Assembly (NCBI RefSeq): GCF_048269205.1
Contig: NZ_JBLXJC010000001.1
Span: 992,001 to 1,056,000 of the forward strand
Origin: Emcibacter sp048269205
Lineage (GTDB): Bacteria; Pseudomonadota; Alphaproteobacteria; Sphingomonadales; Emcibacteraceae
DNA: 64,000 nt
Direction of reading: 5' to 3'
Of the stretch, positions 1-8,568 are shown piece after piece. The position numbers and the translations under genes were made by a program. The notes beneath the pieces were generated by a model. That model saw only the letters and a program-made list of their open reading frames with translations. It had not been told where the DNA came from and searched no databases. The stretch's first letter is position 1; every line of letters starts with the position of its first letter.

Positions 1-1170
1 TGGCTCGCCCGGTCTGACCAGGGGGGGCATGTCATAATCCCTGAAAAGTGTCACGGTAAGCGCCCAATAGAACACCAGTCCAAACAGCAGGATATAGGCC
101 GCCATGCCAAGCCAGGCAGTAAAAAAGCCTTTCCTGTCCCGCAGTAGACCATACTGGAAGGCCGGTGATCCCGGCCATTTCTGTCGACGCCAGGCCTGAA
201 AGACGATGCCGATCAGCCAGCGGGATTTTTGCCGGATCACATCCGGAATTCTGTCCGGGAAATATTCCCGGGTGGCAATGATATCGGAATATGGACTATT
301 TGCGGAAAGGGGAAAGCGGACAAATATTTCGCGACATCCCAGGCTTGCGAGCCGGAGTGCCAGATCATAGTCTTCGGTCAGGCTGCCCGGCCGGAAGACC
401 TCTCCCTGCCTCAGAAGTTTCAGGAAGGCCCGGCGGCTGAAGGCACATCCGACACCGGCGCAGGGAACGAGGCCGGTCAGGGTCTCGCGCATGACCAGTT
501 CCTTGGCATGGTTTTCGGCGAACTCGTCCTGATAGTGGCCGCCGGTCAGGTTCCATAGCGGTCTTTCCAGAGGGATAACCGGCAGCTGGATCATATCCTT
601 GCGGTCAATCAGATGATTGAAAAGTTTCAGTTCAAGAGGATGTACAATGTCTTCCGCATCATGCAGGACGAACCCGGTGAACTGGAAACCGGCTTGCTTC
701 TCGAACTGCCAGATCCGGGCGAGGATCACGTTCAGGCAGTCTGCCTTGTTGGTTGGCCCGTCATGGGGCAGCAGGCAGGCATGCACATGTTCGTGTTGCC
801 GGGAAACCTGCTGTACTTCCGTGCGGCTCTCCGGATCGTTGAGGTAGAGGCCGATGAAGATATGGTATTTTTCATACTCATAGCTCCTGATGGTATTTTC
901 CAGCATTGCGCTGATGACGGCGGCTTCCTGCCAGCAGGGAACAAGTATGGCAAAATGTCGCTCCGGCCGGACCGACAGCTCCGTATCACGCATAGCCGGA
1001 TGACGCTGATAGGTATAGAATTTGCGCCACAGATAGCGGCTTATATAAAGCAGGTCGATAAACAGGTCATCCAGCCCGCTGACCAGGACAAGTCCGGCCA
1101 CCGGATAGATAAACAGCTTCAGGACAAGCAAAAAGCTGATCGCAAAAAAGACAAGTTCCCCCTCACTCAT
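1..1170 (-). CDS. NfrB-like membrane glycosyltransferase, family 2 (3' end outside window)
   Basis: The reading frame opens at an ATG (1168-1170) and stays open for 390 codons to the window edge, so its C-terminus is missing. An N-terminal membrane segment (about residues 6-28) is followed by a GT2 domain. Visible motifs are LVPCWQE near residue 73, the HDAED metal-binding (DXD-type) motif, TEDYDLALRL (catalytic Asp region) and QKSRW, a variant of the QxxRW motif of processive synthases. More hydrophobic segments follow QKSRW. Spacing and motifs resemble NfrB, the inner-membrane phage N4 receptor glycosyltransferase that makes a surface polysaccharide. It lies 29 bp downstream of the toroid protein gene and is the third gene of that operon. 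The polysaccharide made cannot be read from sequence. Confidence 0.85.
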   Translation of the reverse strand, partial: MSEGELVFFAISFLLVLKLFIYPVAGLVLVSGLDDLFIDLLYISRYLWRKFYTYQRHPAMRDTELSVRPERHFAILVPCWQEAAVISAMLENTIRSYEYEKYHIFIGLYLNDPESRTEVQQVSRQHEHVHACLLPHDGPTNKADCLNVILARIWQFEKQAGFQFTGFVLHDAEDIVHPLELKLFNHLIDRKDMIQLPVIPLERPLWNLTGGHYQDEFAENHAKELVMRETLTGLVPCAGVGCAFSRRAFLKLLRQGEVFRPGSLTEDYDLALRLASLGCREIFVRFPLSANSPYSDIIATREYFPDRIPDVIRQKSRWLIGIVFQAWRRQKWPGSPAFQYGLLRDRKGFFTAWLGMAAYILLFGLVFYWALTVTLFRDYDMPPLVRPGEP

Positions 1171-1199
1171 GAAGGCAATATACAATCTAAACTAGAATA

Positions 1200-3083
1200 T
1201 TACAACTCTGGATAGAGTCTTGCAAAAAAGCAGGCGGTATGCTGGACGGAATCCACCCGCACCCACTGTCGGGTCAGTTTGAAACGGAAGGAGCCCGCAA
1301 GCCGGTCCGGGTTCGGGGCGAAATAAACGGATTCAGGGCTGTTATAGGTCTGCAGAAGGGCTCTGGCCACTTTTCTGTTATAATGCCGAAAATAGGCGAT
1401 ATCGTCGCTGCGACCCTGCATCTTTGCCAGGAAATAGGCGGACAAAAGTCCCTCGGCCCGGGCGCCATCCGGATAAGCGTGATCGCCGTGGGTATAGAAG
1501 AAATGACCTACATAATCTTTGTAAAGGGCGTTTTTCTCCAGATACATATGGTCGATCATCTTGCGGGCATCTGCATAGACATAATCCGCATAGTCCTGGT
1601 TACGCATGTCTGGACGAGCCCACCATTCCTCGATCGCCTGCATCAGCCAGCCATCTGCGGGAAGAGGCAGGAACTGATCCGGGTATTTTTTGGGCCGCTC
1701 GTATATCAGAAAATCCAGGGCCTTTCGGGATTGCGCCCGTATCTCTGCGCGTCGTTCGTCCGACAGGGGGGCGTATTTTTCATACAGCGCGAGGCCCATC
1801 AGGGCTTCTCCGGGGTAGTAAAAAGAGAAAAGTTCTTTCCGGTCTTTCTCCGGGATAGTCAGAAGAGGCTTGCCGTCATTAAATCTGAAATGGATATAAT
1901 AGGTCATGAACTCTCCGGACACTTCAATCCGGGACACTAGATGCCGGGCCATCTGGTGAGCAGCTTCAAGGAAGCGGCCGTCGCCGCTCAACTCATAATA
2001 GCGCATTAAAGCAGTGAGGCCGATGCCTTCGCCGCCGAGCTTGCTTTTCCTGTTGAAGAAGACATATCGACCTGTTTCGCCATCCATATTGCGGGTGCGG
2101 GTCTGGTGCAAAAGGAATTCGATGGAGCGCCGGGCTGCGTCCAGATATTTCTGTTCCCCTGTTCTTTTATAGGCCCATAGCAGCGTAATGGTGCCGCCGC
2201 TGTGGCGCAGGATATTATAATAGTCCGGATTACGTGGGTGTTGGAAATCGTCGGAACTGTCGGCCTGGCCGTCATAAAAATAGAGAAACCGGCCATCGGG
2301 TTTCATGTTGCCGAGCATCCAGTCCACGCCGGCAAGAAAAGTACTTTGGATACGATCCTTACCCACAGGATAAGGATCGGGATATCCGCGATAGAGGGCC
2401 AGGACCTTGTCTTCATAGCTGACAAAGGCCCGGCTTTCGATCAGTTCTACACCGGAAATGCTTTCTTTTACGCGATTGATCCGCTTGCGCCGTGATCTGT
2501 CGTCAAAACCGAGGCGCCGGCTCAGATAGTCATAGACCTGGTTGAGAGACATATGGCTCCGGGTATAGGCTTCCGTCGGCAGGTAATAATAGTCCCGATT
2601 CTGATAACTGAAATGCACACCGGTGATGCCGGGTTCGAACCTGTATTGATCTTTACGGCGTGTGCCAAGCAGGGAGGTGTCCTCAATCGGCTGCCGATGG
2701 GTCAGATATTCCAGCATGATCCGGGTCCGGGACGGATCTGCCATGTCAAAATCACGAAAGCGGGGATGGGCGCGGATTTTCTCCGTGATCCGTCTCAGGC
2801 TGGCAGCCAGATTGTCCCGCCGGGTTCCCCAGCGCAGCGGCTTCTGGCCAGCCTGAAATAGCGTGATGTAAAGATGGGAAACCCCGGGATCATATCGCTC
2901 CAGCGGTGGAAGCTTGTTGAAGTGCTCTTTCTCTTTTCCAGTCTGTAGAGCGAGCCTGATTTCTTTAAACAACAGGTTCGCGCCGGGGAAGGGTTCTTCC
3001 GGTGTTGTTTCCTTACCGGAAAACAGCAGAAAAATGACAAGACCAGCAACAAGAATTGTAACGGCAGAAAGGGTTTTTCTCAT
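1200..3083 (-). CDS. membrane-anchored alpha/alpha-toroid protein, probably envelope glycan-related
   Basis: A 627-residue protein with an N-terminal hydrophobic segment (about residues 8-22, AVTILVAGLVIFLLF) that would serve as signal anchor. The rest is predicted outside the cytoplasm. The region from about residue 260 to the end has repeated helical hairpins with Gly/Trp/Tyr-rich turns (DGRFLYFYDG, HSGGTITLLWAY, GGEGIGLTALMRYYE), as in (alpha/alpha)6 toroids of polysaccharide lyases, C5-epimerases and six-hairpin glycosidases. I cannot assign a catalytic family or active site. It is 31 bp downstream of the Asp-Thr repeat gene and 29 bp upstream of an NfrB-like glycosyltransferase, so a role in trimming, modifying or binding that operon's glycan is inferred. 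No known enzyme was recognised with certainty. Confidence 0.7.
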   Translation of the reverse strand: MRKTLSAVTILVAGLVIFLLFSGKETTPEEPFPGANLLFKEIRLALQTGKEKEHFNKLPPLERYDPGVSHLYITLFQAGQKPLRWGTRRDNLAASLRRITEKIRAHPRFRDFDMADPSRTRIMLEYLTHRQPIEDTSLLGTRRKDQYRFEPGITGVHFSYQNRDYYYLPTEAYTRSHMSLNQVYDYLSRRLGFDDRSRRKRINRVKESISGVELIESRAFVSYEDKVLALYRGYPDPYPVGKDRIQSTFLAGVDWMLGNMKPDGRFLYFYDGQADSSDDFQHPRNPDYYNILRHSGGTITLLWAYKRTGEQKYLDAARRSIEFLLHQTRTRNMDGETGRYVFFNRKSKLGGEGIGLTALMRYYELSGDGRFLEAAHQMARHLVSRIEVSGEFMTYYIHFRFNDGKPLLTIPEKDRKELFSFYYPGEALMGLALYEKYAPLSDERRAEIRAQSRKALDFLIYERPKKYPDQFLPLPADGWLMQAIEEWWARPDMRNQDYADYVYADARKMIDHMYLEKNALYKDYVGHFFYTHGDHAYPDGARAEGLLSAYFLAKMQGRSDDIAYFRHYNRKVARALLQTYNSPESVYFAPNPDRLAGSFRFKLTRQWVRVDSVQHTACFFARLYPEL

Positions 3084-3114
3084 GACTCCCCCGGAGAAGT
3101 GAATTCTCTTTTGC

Positions 3115-5853
3115 TTATCTTGGCCGGTATTTACGTCGGATAATCAGCATCAGCCCGATAATAGCCAGCGGCAGCACAGGTGGCAAAGAAATCCCGATAA
3201 TACGGAGGATCATCTCATCGGTTTCGGTCAGCAATCCATCATAGATGATGTTGAGAATGATTTCAAAAGTTCCAGTGCCCATAAACAGAGATGGGTTGTC
3301 CGCAATGACATCAGACAAGATCAACGGGTTATTGCTGTCACCAATGTTGAGCTCATCGCCATTCAAAATCCAGCGAATATCAAACAATGAGTCTAAATCA
3401 ATGAGTTCGCAGATGGATACATCATTGAATGTCGATCCGCAGCCGTCCAGGTCAAAGTCCTCGCCCAGACCAATGGTCTGATCTTCCCCGGCATCTGCCA
3501 CCAGTTCATCATCATCGGTATCCGTGTCGGTATCCGTGTCTGTGTCCGTATCGGTATCCGTGTCTGTATCCGTATCGGTATCGGTATCGGTATCGGTGTC
3601 CGTATCCGTATCCGTGTCCGTATCGGTATCTGTGTCGGTATCCGTGTCTGTGTCCGTATCCGTATCCGTATCCGTATCCGTGTCCGTGTCCGTATCCGTG
3701 TCTGTGTCCGTATCGGTATCTGTGTCCGTATCGGTGTCGGTATCCGTATCCGTATCCGTATCCGTATCTGTGTCGGTATCCGTGTCTGTATCCGTATCGG
3801 TATCTGTGTCTGTGTCTGTGTCTGTGTCTGTGTCTGTGTCTGTGTCTGTATCGGTATCGGTGTCCGTATCTGTGTCTGTATCCGTATCGGTATCTGTATC
3901 TGTATCGGTATCGGTATCGGTATCGGTATCTGTGTCTGTGTCCGTATCGGTATCTGTATCTGTATCGGTATCGGTATCGGTATCGGTATCTGTGTCTGTG
4001 TCCGTATCGGTATCCGTATCCGTATCCGTGTCGGTATCCGTGTCCGTGTCTGTGTCCGTGTCTGTGTCCGTGTCTGTGTCTGTGTCCGTGTCCGTATCCG
4101 TATCTGTGTCCGTGTCCGTGTCCGTGTCCGTGTCCGTGTCTGTGTCTGTGTCTGTGTCTGTGTCTGTGTCTGTGTCTGTATCGGTATCGGTGTCCGTATC
4201 TGTGTCTGTATCCGTATCGGTATCTGTATCGGTATCGGTATCTGTGTCTGTGTCCGTATCGGTATCCGTATCCGTATCCGTGTCGGTATCCGTGTCTGTG
4301 TCTGTGTCTGTGTCTGTGTCTGTGTCTGTGTCTGTGTCTGTGTCTGTGTCCGTATCCGTGTCGGCATCCGTGTCCGTATCGGTATCCGTGTCGGTATCCG
4401 TGTCTGTATCTGTGTCGGTATCCGTGTCCGTGTCGGTATCCGTGTCTGTGTCCGTATCCGTATCGGTATCGTTATCCGAGTCTGTATCCGCTACGACTAA
4501 ACCACCGCCTCCGCCGCCGAAAGCATCAACCGGTCCGGCGTTGGGGCCAAGGCCGGAACGGGTATTGGGATTGGTGAAGAACTGGCTGAGGGTTCTGGCC
4601 GTAAAATCATTGCCGAACGGTCCGGTGGGCCCTCGCGCCCCGGCGGCCGGCGCGATATCATTGAGAAATGCAAGAAGCTGCTCGTTGAGCTTTTCCTCAA
4701 GATCCGTCAGATCGGTCGGACTGATAACGATACCAACAATGTAGGTTTCCTCGTTGCCAAGCTTTTCGAAGGAGAGGTTCAGGGCTTCCCCTTTGGTCCG
4801 GATCAGGGACGTCATGAGCCAGCCCTGTGGTTCACCTCCCTCGGTTGCCTGGACCGGCACAAGTGGTGCGTCGCCTGCCGTATCATCGGTGTCACCCTCC
4901 AGGGCAATGCCGCCGGAAGTCAGTCTGGCGTGTCGATCACTCCCACCGGTGCTGGCATCCACCATCCTGAGCTCATTGCCATTGAAACCGAATTTGCGTC
5001 CGAAAGGCCAGGCGAGCCTGCCGCCGGAGGGCAGGGAGGTTGTCACCACATGGAGGCGATAGGTGCCGGCCTCCACATCTGTGGTGCCGAACTCGCTCAC
5101 ATTGAGAATGCCGTCCTTGATAAAATCATTTTCGCTGCTCGCTTCAAGGGCAATAAGGCCCTTTCCGCCAACAAGGTCGCTTTTCGGTCCGATCCTGAGG
5201 AAACCCCGGTGAGGCGTCTTGCCGTCCGGACCAAAGTCCCATCCGTAGTCGCCTGCTGCAAGTCCGAAATCCGAACCCGAGCTAAACGGCATTGTATAGG
5301 CTGACGAGGCAGACCTTGCCGCGGCGTCAATGATGCGCCTGGCGGCTTCCTGCAAGGGCTCGTTCTCCAGCGGCATCTTGCCGAGGGCCTCCAGCAGGCT
5401 GGAAGTCCGTTCGCTGATCTCACCAGGAATGCCAGCTGTTTCATCAAAATAATCCTGGAGCAGGCGCAGGGACTCCTCGGAGCCATCAATGGCTGCTGCC
5501 AGGGCGTCATCTGCTGTTATGGGCTGGAGTGTCTCTGGCCGTTTGTCCGGAATAACCGGTGAGGGCACCGGTTTGTTGAAGGCCGGGCCCTGGGGGGTCA
5601 GGGAAGATTTGCGGATTTCTTTGACAGTGCCGTCCTCACCGATTTGGGCGATGGGGTCGCTGTCTTTTTCTCCCGGTGCCTTCAGCAGGTTGTCGATGGT
5701 CTTGTCAAAGGCACCATCCTCGACAATAAGGAAAGGCTCAGCCTGTTCCTGTACCACCTTGCGAGTGGAATCGCTGTCGATAAAATCGGTATAGATCCAG
5801 GTGCCCAGCGCAACTGTCCCTACGGCCGCCAATATCTTAAGTTTAAATTCCAT
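3115..5853 (-). CDS. giant Asp-Thr repeat surface protein with PKD-like domain and sorting-signal-like C-terminus
   Basis: About 912 residues. I start at the ATG at 5851-5853; an in-frame TTG nine bases earlier has a poorer context. The order is: N-terminal membrane segment (about 6-26); a globular region to about 450; about 160 Asp-Thr dipeptides; a PKD-like domain opening with ADAGEDQTIGLG; and a C-terminus with LPPVLP, a short hydrophobic stretch and the basic end RRKYRPR. Motif, membrane segment and Arg cluster resemble the tripartite tail recognised by exosortases, but the motif is not canonical PEP or VPxxP. The layout recalls staphylococcal Ser-Asp stalk proteins, in which a repeat stalk carries a domain away from the anchor. 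It is first in an operon with the toroid protein and NfrB-like transferase. Surface location is inferred; function is unknown. Confidence 0.8.
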   Translation of the reverse strand: MEFKLKILAAVGTVALGTWIYTDFIDSDSTRKVVQEQAEPFLIVEDGAFDKTIDNLLKAPGEKDSDPIAQIGEDGTVKEIRKSSLTPQGPAFNKPVPSPVIPDKRPETLQPITADDALAAAIDGSEESLRLLQDYFDETAGIPGEISERTSSLLEALGKMPLENEPLQEAARRIIDAAARSASSAYTMPFSSGSDFGLAAGDYGWDFGPDGKTPHRGFLRIGPKSDLVGGKGLIALEASSENDFIKDGILNVSEFGTTDVEAGTYRLHVVTTSLPSGGRLAWPFGRKFGFNGNELRMVDASTGGSDRHARLTSGGIALEGDTDDTAGDAPLVPVQATEGGEPQGWLMTSLIRTKGEALNLSFEKLGNEETYIVGIVISPTDLTDLEEKLNEQLLAFLNDIAPAAGARGPTGPFGNDFTARTLSQFFTNPNTRSGLGPNAGPVDAFGGGGGGLVVADTDSDNDTDTDTDTDTDTDTDTDTDTDTDTDTDTDTDTDTDADTDTDTDTDTDTDTDTDTDTDTDTDTDTDTDTDTDTDTDTDTDTDTDTDTDTDTDTDTDTDTDTDTDTDTDTDTDTDTDTDTDTDTDTDTDTDTDTDTDTDTDTDTDTDTDTDTDTDTDTDTDTDTDTDTDTDTDTDTDTDTDTDTDTDTDTDTDTDTDTDTDTDTDTDTDTDTDTDTDTDTDTDTDTDTDTDTDTDTDTDTDTDTDTDTDTDTDTDTDTDTDTDTDTDTDTDTDTDTDTDTDTDTDTDTDTDTDTDTDTDTDTDTDTDTDTDTDTDTDTDTDDDELVADAGEDQTIGLGEDFDLDGCGSTFNDVSICELIDLDSLFDIRWILNGDELNIGDSNNPLILSDVIADNPSLFMGTGTFEIILNIIYDGLLTETDEMILRIIGISLPPVLPLAIIGLMLIIRRKYRPR
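3514..4488 (-). repeat. hexanucleotide tandem repeat coding for Asp-Thr
   Basis: About 975 bp of a degenerate 6-bp unit, GAY-ACN on the coding strand, with one Ala codon replacing Thr (near 4362) and a few Ser/Asn codons at the N-terminal edge. Third-base use varies, giving longer blocks: 3901-3953 is repeated exactly at 3961-4013 (60-bp period), and 3841-3900 recurs around 4171-4230 (330-bp offset). Because the unit is a multiple of three, gain or loss of units keeps the reading frame. All six frames stay open here, which produces long false reading frames such as poly Ser-Val on the other strand. Confidence 0.97.
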
Positions 5854-6107
5854 CCACTTCAATCCGCAAGAGACATGGTACTCTATAAATAAAAATATAA
5901 TAAAAATCTAATATGTTGTACTACCAACATTGTTAACGGAACAATAAAAAACAGGGTAAATAAACGCTTAAGGCCGTTTTTGCCAGTAAAACCGACAGGA
6001 TACGACTCAGGCGTAATCTACCCCGTTATATCTTCTCTATCGTCTGCTTTGACGCGGAACTCAATAAGTCAAAGGCAATAACAGGTTACCTTTGAGATAA
6101 AATGAGC
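5854..6107. other. AT-rich gap upstream of the repeat-protein operon
   Basis: About 250 bp between manC and the start of the Asp-Thr repeat gene, with no gene seen. The promoter of the repeat-protein operon should lie here. The inverted repeat ATGTTG-(6)-CAACAT lies at about 5922-5939, some 70 bases upstream of the start. It is short, and I can assign no regulator. Confidence 0.4.
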
Positions 6108-7538
6108 CTAGCCGCGGCCGTATGTATCCTCAAATCTGACGATATCATCCTCGCCAAGATAGGAGCCTGACTGTACTTCGATAATATGCAGGGGAATTTT
6201 ACCCGGATTCGAAAGCCGATGAACAGAACCAACGGGAATGTAGCAGGATTCATTTTCATTCAACATCCTGACTTCGTTCTCTACGGTTACTTCGGCACGA
6301 CCCTGCACAACAATCCAGTGTTCCGCACGGTGGTGGTGCTTCTGCAGGGACAGTGTCTGACCGGGGTTTACAGTCAATCTCTTGACCTGGAAACGGTCTC
6401 CGAAATCGGAAGTCTGGTAGGAACCCCAGGGACGATAGACCACAGTATGGGAAATATGCTCCTCCCGACCTTCCCGGGCCAGGTGGGAAACCACGTCCTT
6501 GACTTCCTGCGTCCTGTCTTTGTGGCTGATCAGGATGGCGTCGTCAGTAGCGACCGCCACAATATCCTCGAGGCCGATGGCCGCAATGGCCGGACCTTCG
6601 GATTTGAGAAGACAGTTGCGACTGCCCTGGGCGATAACATCTCCCTGACAGACATTGCCGTCCCTGTCCTTGTGCTGTACATCCCAGAGGGCGGCCCAGC
6701 ATCCAATGTCGTTCCAGCCCATTTCCACCGGCACGACGGCAACATTTTCAGCCTTCTCCATAACAGCATAGTCAATGGAATCCGAGGGGCTGCTGAGGAA
6801 GCTTTCCTTGTCCGGGCGCAGGAAGCACAGATCTTTTTCAAGTCCGGCAAACGCAGCACGGCAGGCTTCGAGCATTTCAGGTTCGACATTGCCCAGAATT
6901 TCCAGGAATGTCCGTACCGGGAACAGGAAAATACCGCTGTTCCAGAGGTATTCCTCGCTTTTTAGATAAGAACGTGCCGTGGAAACATCAGGTTTTTCCT
7001 TGAATTCGGCTACCTGATGACAACCCGGGCAGGTCTCGTATTCCTTGCCTTTTCTGATATAGCCGTATCCTGTTTCAGGAGCAGTCGGGATAATGCCGAA
7101 AGTGCTGAGGGCGTGACTTTCAGTCACTGCCGGCAAGGCGCGTTCGATGGCCCTGATGAATGCGGGTCTGTCAGCAATCACATGATCAGAGGGCATGATC
7201 AGCATCAATCCGGTAGGATCTTCCTTTTCCAGAAAGAGCGCAGCCAGCGCGGCGGCAGGTGCTGTATTCCGGCCTTCCGGCTCGAGAATGATCCTCGGGT
7301 TATCCATTCCGATCTGGCGCAGTTGCTCGGCAACGATGAACCGGTGCTCTTCATTGGCAATAATCAACGGTTCATTAAATATACTCTTATCGGATACGCG
7401 TTTCACGGTATCCTGAATCATTGTACTTTCACCGACCAGGGGCAGCAGCTGTTTCGGGTATAATGCCCTGGACAGCGGCCAGAGTCTGGTTCCTGACCCA
7501 CCGGACAGAATAACAGGGCTGATCTTACGAGACGGCAT
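6108..7538 (-). CDS. manC: bifunctional mannose-1-phosphate guanylyltransferase / mannose-6-phosphate isomerase (type II)
   Basis: A 476-residue enzyme of the AlgA/XanB/CpsB family, the usual length. The N-terminal nucleotidyltransferase carries SGGSGTRLWPLSR and the PKQLLPL lysine motif. The C-terminal cupin has RPWGSYQ and the metal-binding GQTLSLQKHHHRAEHW of type II phosphomannose isomerases. It converts fructose-6-phosphate to mannose-6-phosphate and mannose-1-phosphate to GDP-mannose in the cytoplasm; the mutase between them is encoded elsewhere. A strong GGAGG sits 6 bp before the ATG. It is transcribed with the repeat-protein operon but separated from it by about 250 bp. The polysaccharide genes on both sides suggest it supplies GDP-mannose or a derivative to them. 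The name varies between species. Confidence 0.95.
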   Translation of the reverse strand: MPSRKISPVILSGGSGTRLWPLSRALYPKQLLPLVGESTMIQDTVKRVSDKSIFNEPLIIANEEHRFIVAEQLRQIGMDNPRIILEPEGRNTAPAAALAALFLEKEDPTGLMLIMPSDHVIADRPAFIRAIERALPAVTESHALSTFGIIPTAPETGYGYIRKGKEYETCPGCHQVAEFKEKPDVSTARSYLKSEEYLWNSGIFLFPVRTFLEILGNVEPEMLEACRAAFAGLEKDLCFLRPDKESFLSSPSDSIDYAVMEKAENVAVVPVEMGWNDIGCWAALWDVQHKDRDGNVCQGDVIAQGSRNCLLKSEGPAIAAIGLEDIVAVATDDAILISHKDRTQEVKDVVSHLAREGREEHISHTVVYRPWGSYQTSDFGDRFQVKRLTVNPGQTLSLQKHHHRAEHWIVVQGRAEVTVENEVRMLNENESCYIPVGSVHRLSNPGKIPLHIIEVQSGSYLGEDDIVRFEDTYGRG

Positions 7539-7703
7539 ATTGTCCTCCGTTTACTTTCGGCCTCAATCACTGTTGTTTTTGGCCTTAATCAGTTGATTTG
7601 ACAGCTTATACTACCAAATGAGTGAAAATATGGTGAACAAATCCATACTTTTCTTTTTTTAAGTGAATCTATATGACATTGTTGTTTAAAACATGAGGTT
7701 GGT

Positions 7704-8549
7704 ATGGATATAAATGCCCTGTTGAGCAAGTTGCCGGATATGGAGCCAGGGCAGGTCTGGCTGGCCGGTGCTGGTCCCGGTGACCCTGGTCTGATGTCGC
7801 TATTAACCCTGAAGGGCCTGCAGCAGGCGGACGTTATTGTATATGATGCCCTTGTCAGTCCCGAAATCCTTGCCATGGCCGGGGAGCATGCGAGGCTGGA
7901 TTTTGCCGGTAAAAGAGGCGGTCAGCCGTCTTCCCGGCAACAGGATATTTCAGAACATCTGGTCAGTCTCGCCCGTGAAGGCAAAAAGATACTGCGTCTG
8001 AAGGGCGGGGATCCGCTGGTATTCGGACGCGGAGGCGAGGAAGCGCGCCACCTGGTGGAAAACGATATCTTCTTTCGTATCATTCCGGGAATTACCGCCG
8101 GTGTCGGCGGGCTGGCCTATGCCGGTATTCCATTGACCGACAGACACACCAATTCGGCTGTGACTTTTCTGACCGGACATGGCGCCGATGGCGGACTGGC
8201 CAAGGATATTGACTGGGAAGCCCTTGCAAAGTCGTCACCGGTAGTCGTTATCTATATGGCTCTAAGCCGAATTGGGCTGATTGCGGAGAAATTCCTGGAA
8301 TCAGGAAGGCCTGCCGATGAACCTGTGGCCATTATCAGCCGGGCGACAACGGCCGAACAGAAAGTGGTCGTCACCACGCTCGATCGATGTGCAGACGATG
8401 TCCGGCGGGAAAATATAGAGGCTCCTGCAATGATCGTTGTGGGTGAAGTGGTGAAATTGCGTAAGGGACTGGACTGGCTTGGCGCTTTGGCCGGGAAGAA
8501 ATTGTCTGCTGATGTTTCCGGAATACGCCCCCAGGGAAGCCGGACTTAA
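7704..8549 (+). CDS. cobA: uroporphyrinogen-III C-methyltransferase (SUMT)
   Basis: A 281-residue single-domain SUMT with the tetrapyrrole methylase signatures WLAGAGPGDPGLMSLLTLKG near residue 18, GGDPLVFGRGGEE and PGITAGVGG. It uses two S-adenosylmethionine to form precorrin-2 for siroheme or cobalamin. GAGGT precedes the ATG by a few bases. There is no siroheme dehydrogenase/ferrochelatase domain as in CysG, and no nitrite or sulfite reductase gene nearby. It therefore stands alone in a polysaccharide region, transcribed away from manC and converging on an unknown membrane protein gene. The enzyme identity is clear; its pathway partner is not visible. Confidence 0.93.
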   Translation: MDINALLSKLPDMEPGQVWLAGAGPGDPGLMSLLTLKGLQQADVIVYDALVSPEILAMAGEHARLDFAGKRGGQPSSRQQDISEHLVSLAREGKKILRLKGGDPLVFGRGGEEARHLVENDIFFRIIPGITAGVGGLAYAGIPLTDRHTNSAVTFLTGHGADGGLAKDIDWEALAKSSPVVVIYMALSRIGLIAEKFLESGRPADEPVAIISRATTAEQKVVVTTLDRCADDVRRENIEAPAMIVVGEVVKLRKGLDWLGALAGKKLSADVSGIRPQGSRT

Positions 8550-8568
8550 TCAAAGTCACCGGAGCATA

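Noticed and set aside
613..1215. 200-codon plus-strand ORF
   Set aside because: It lies opposite the GT2 glycosyltransferase, whose motifs are intact; it has no recognisable domain or ribosome site.
3514..4488. CRISPR-like array
   Set aside because: The repeat has no spacers; it is a continuous 6-bp tandem within a coding frame.
3429..4744. Long ORFs in several frames across the Asp-Thr tract, including a 406-codon Ser-Val frame on the plus strand
   Set aside because: The 6-bp unit has no stop in any frame, so these are by-products of the repeat; only the minus-strand frame continues into normal protein on both sides.
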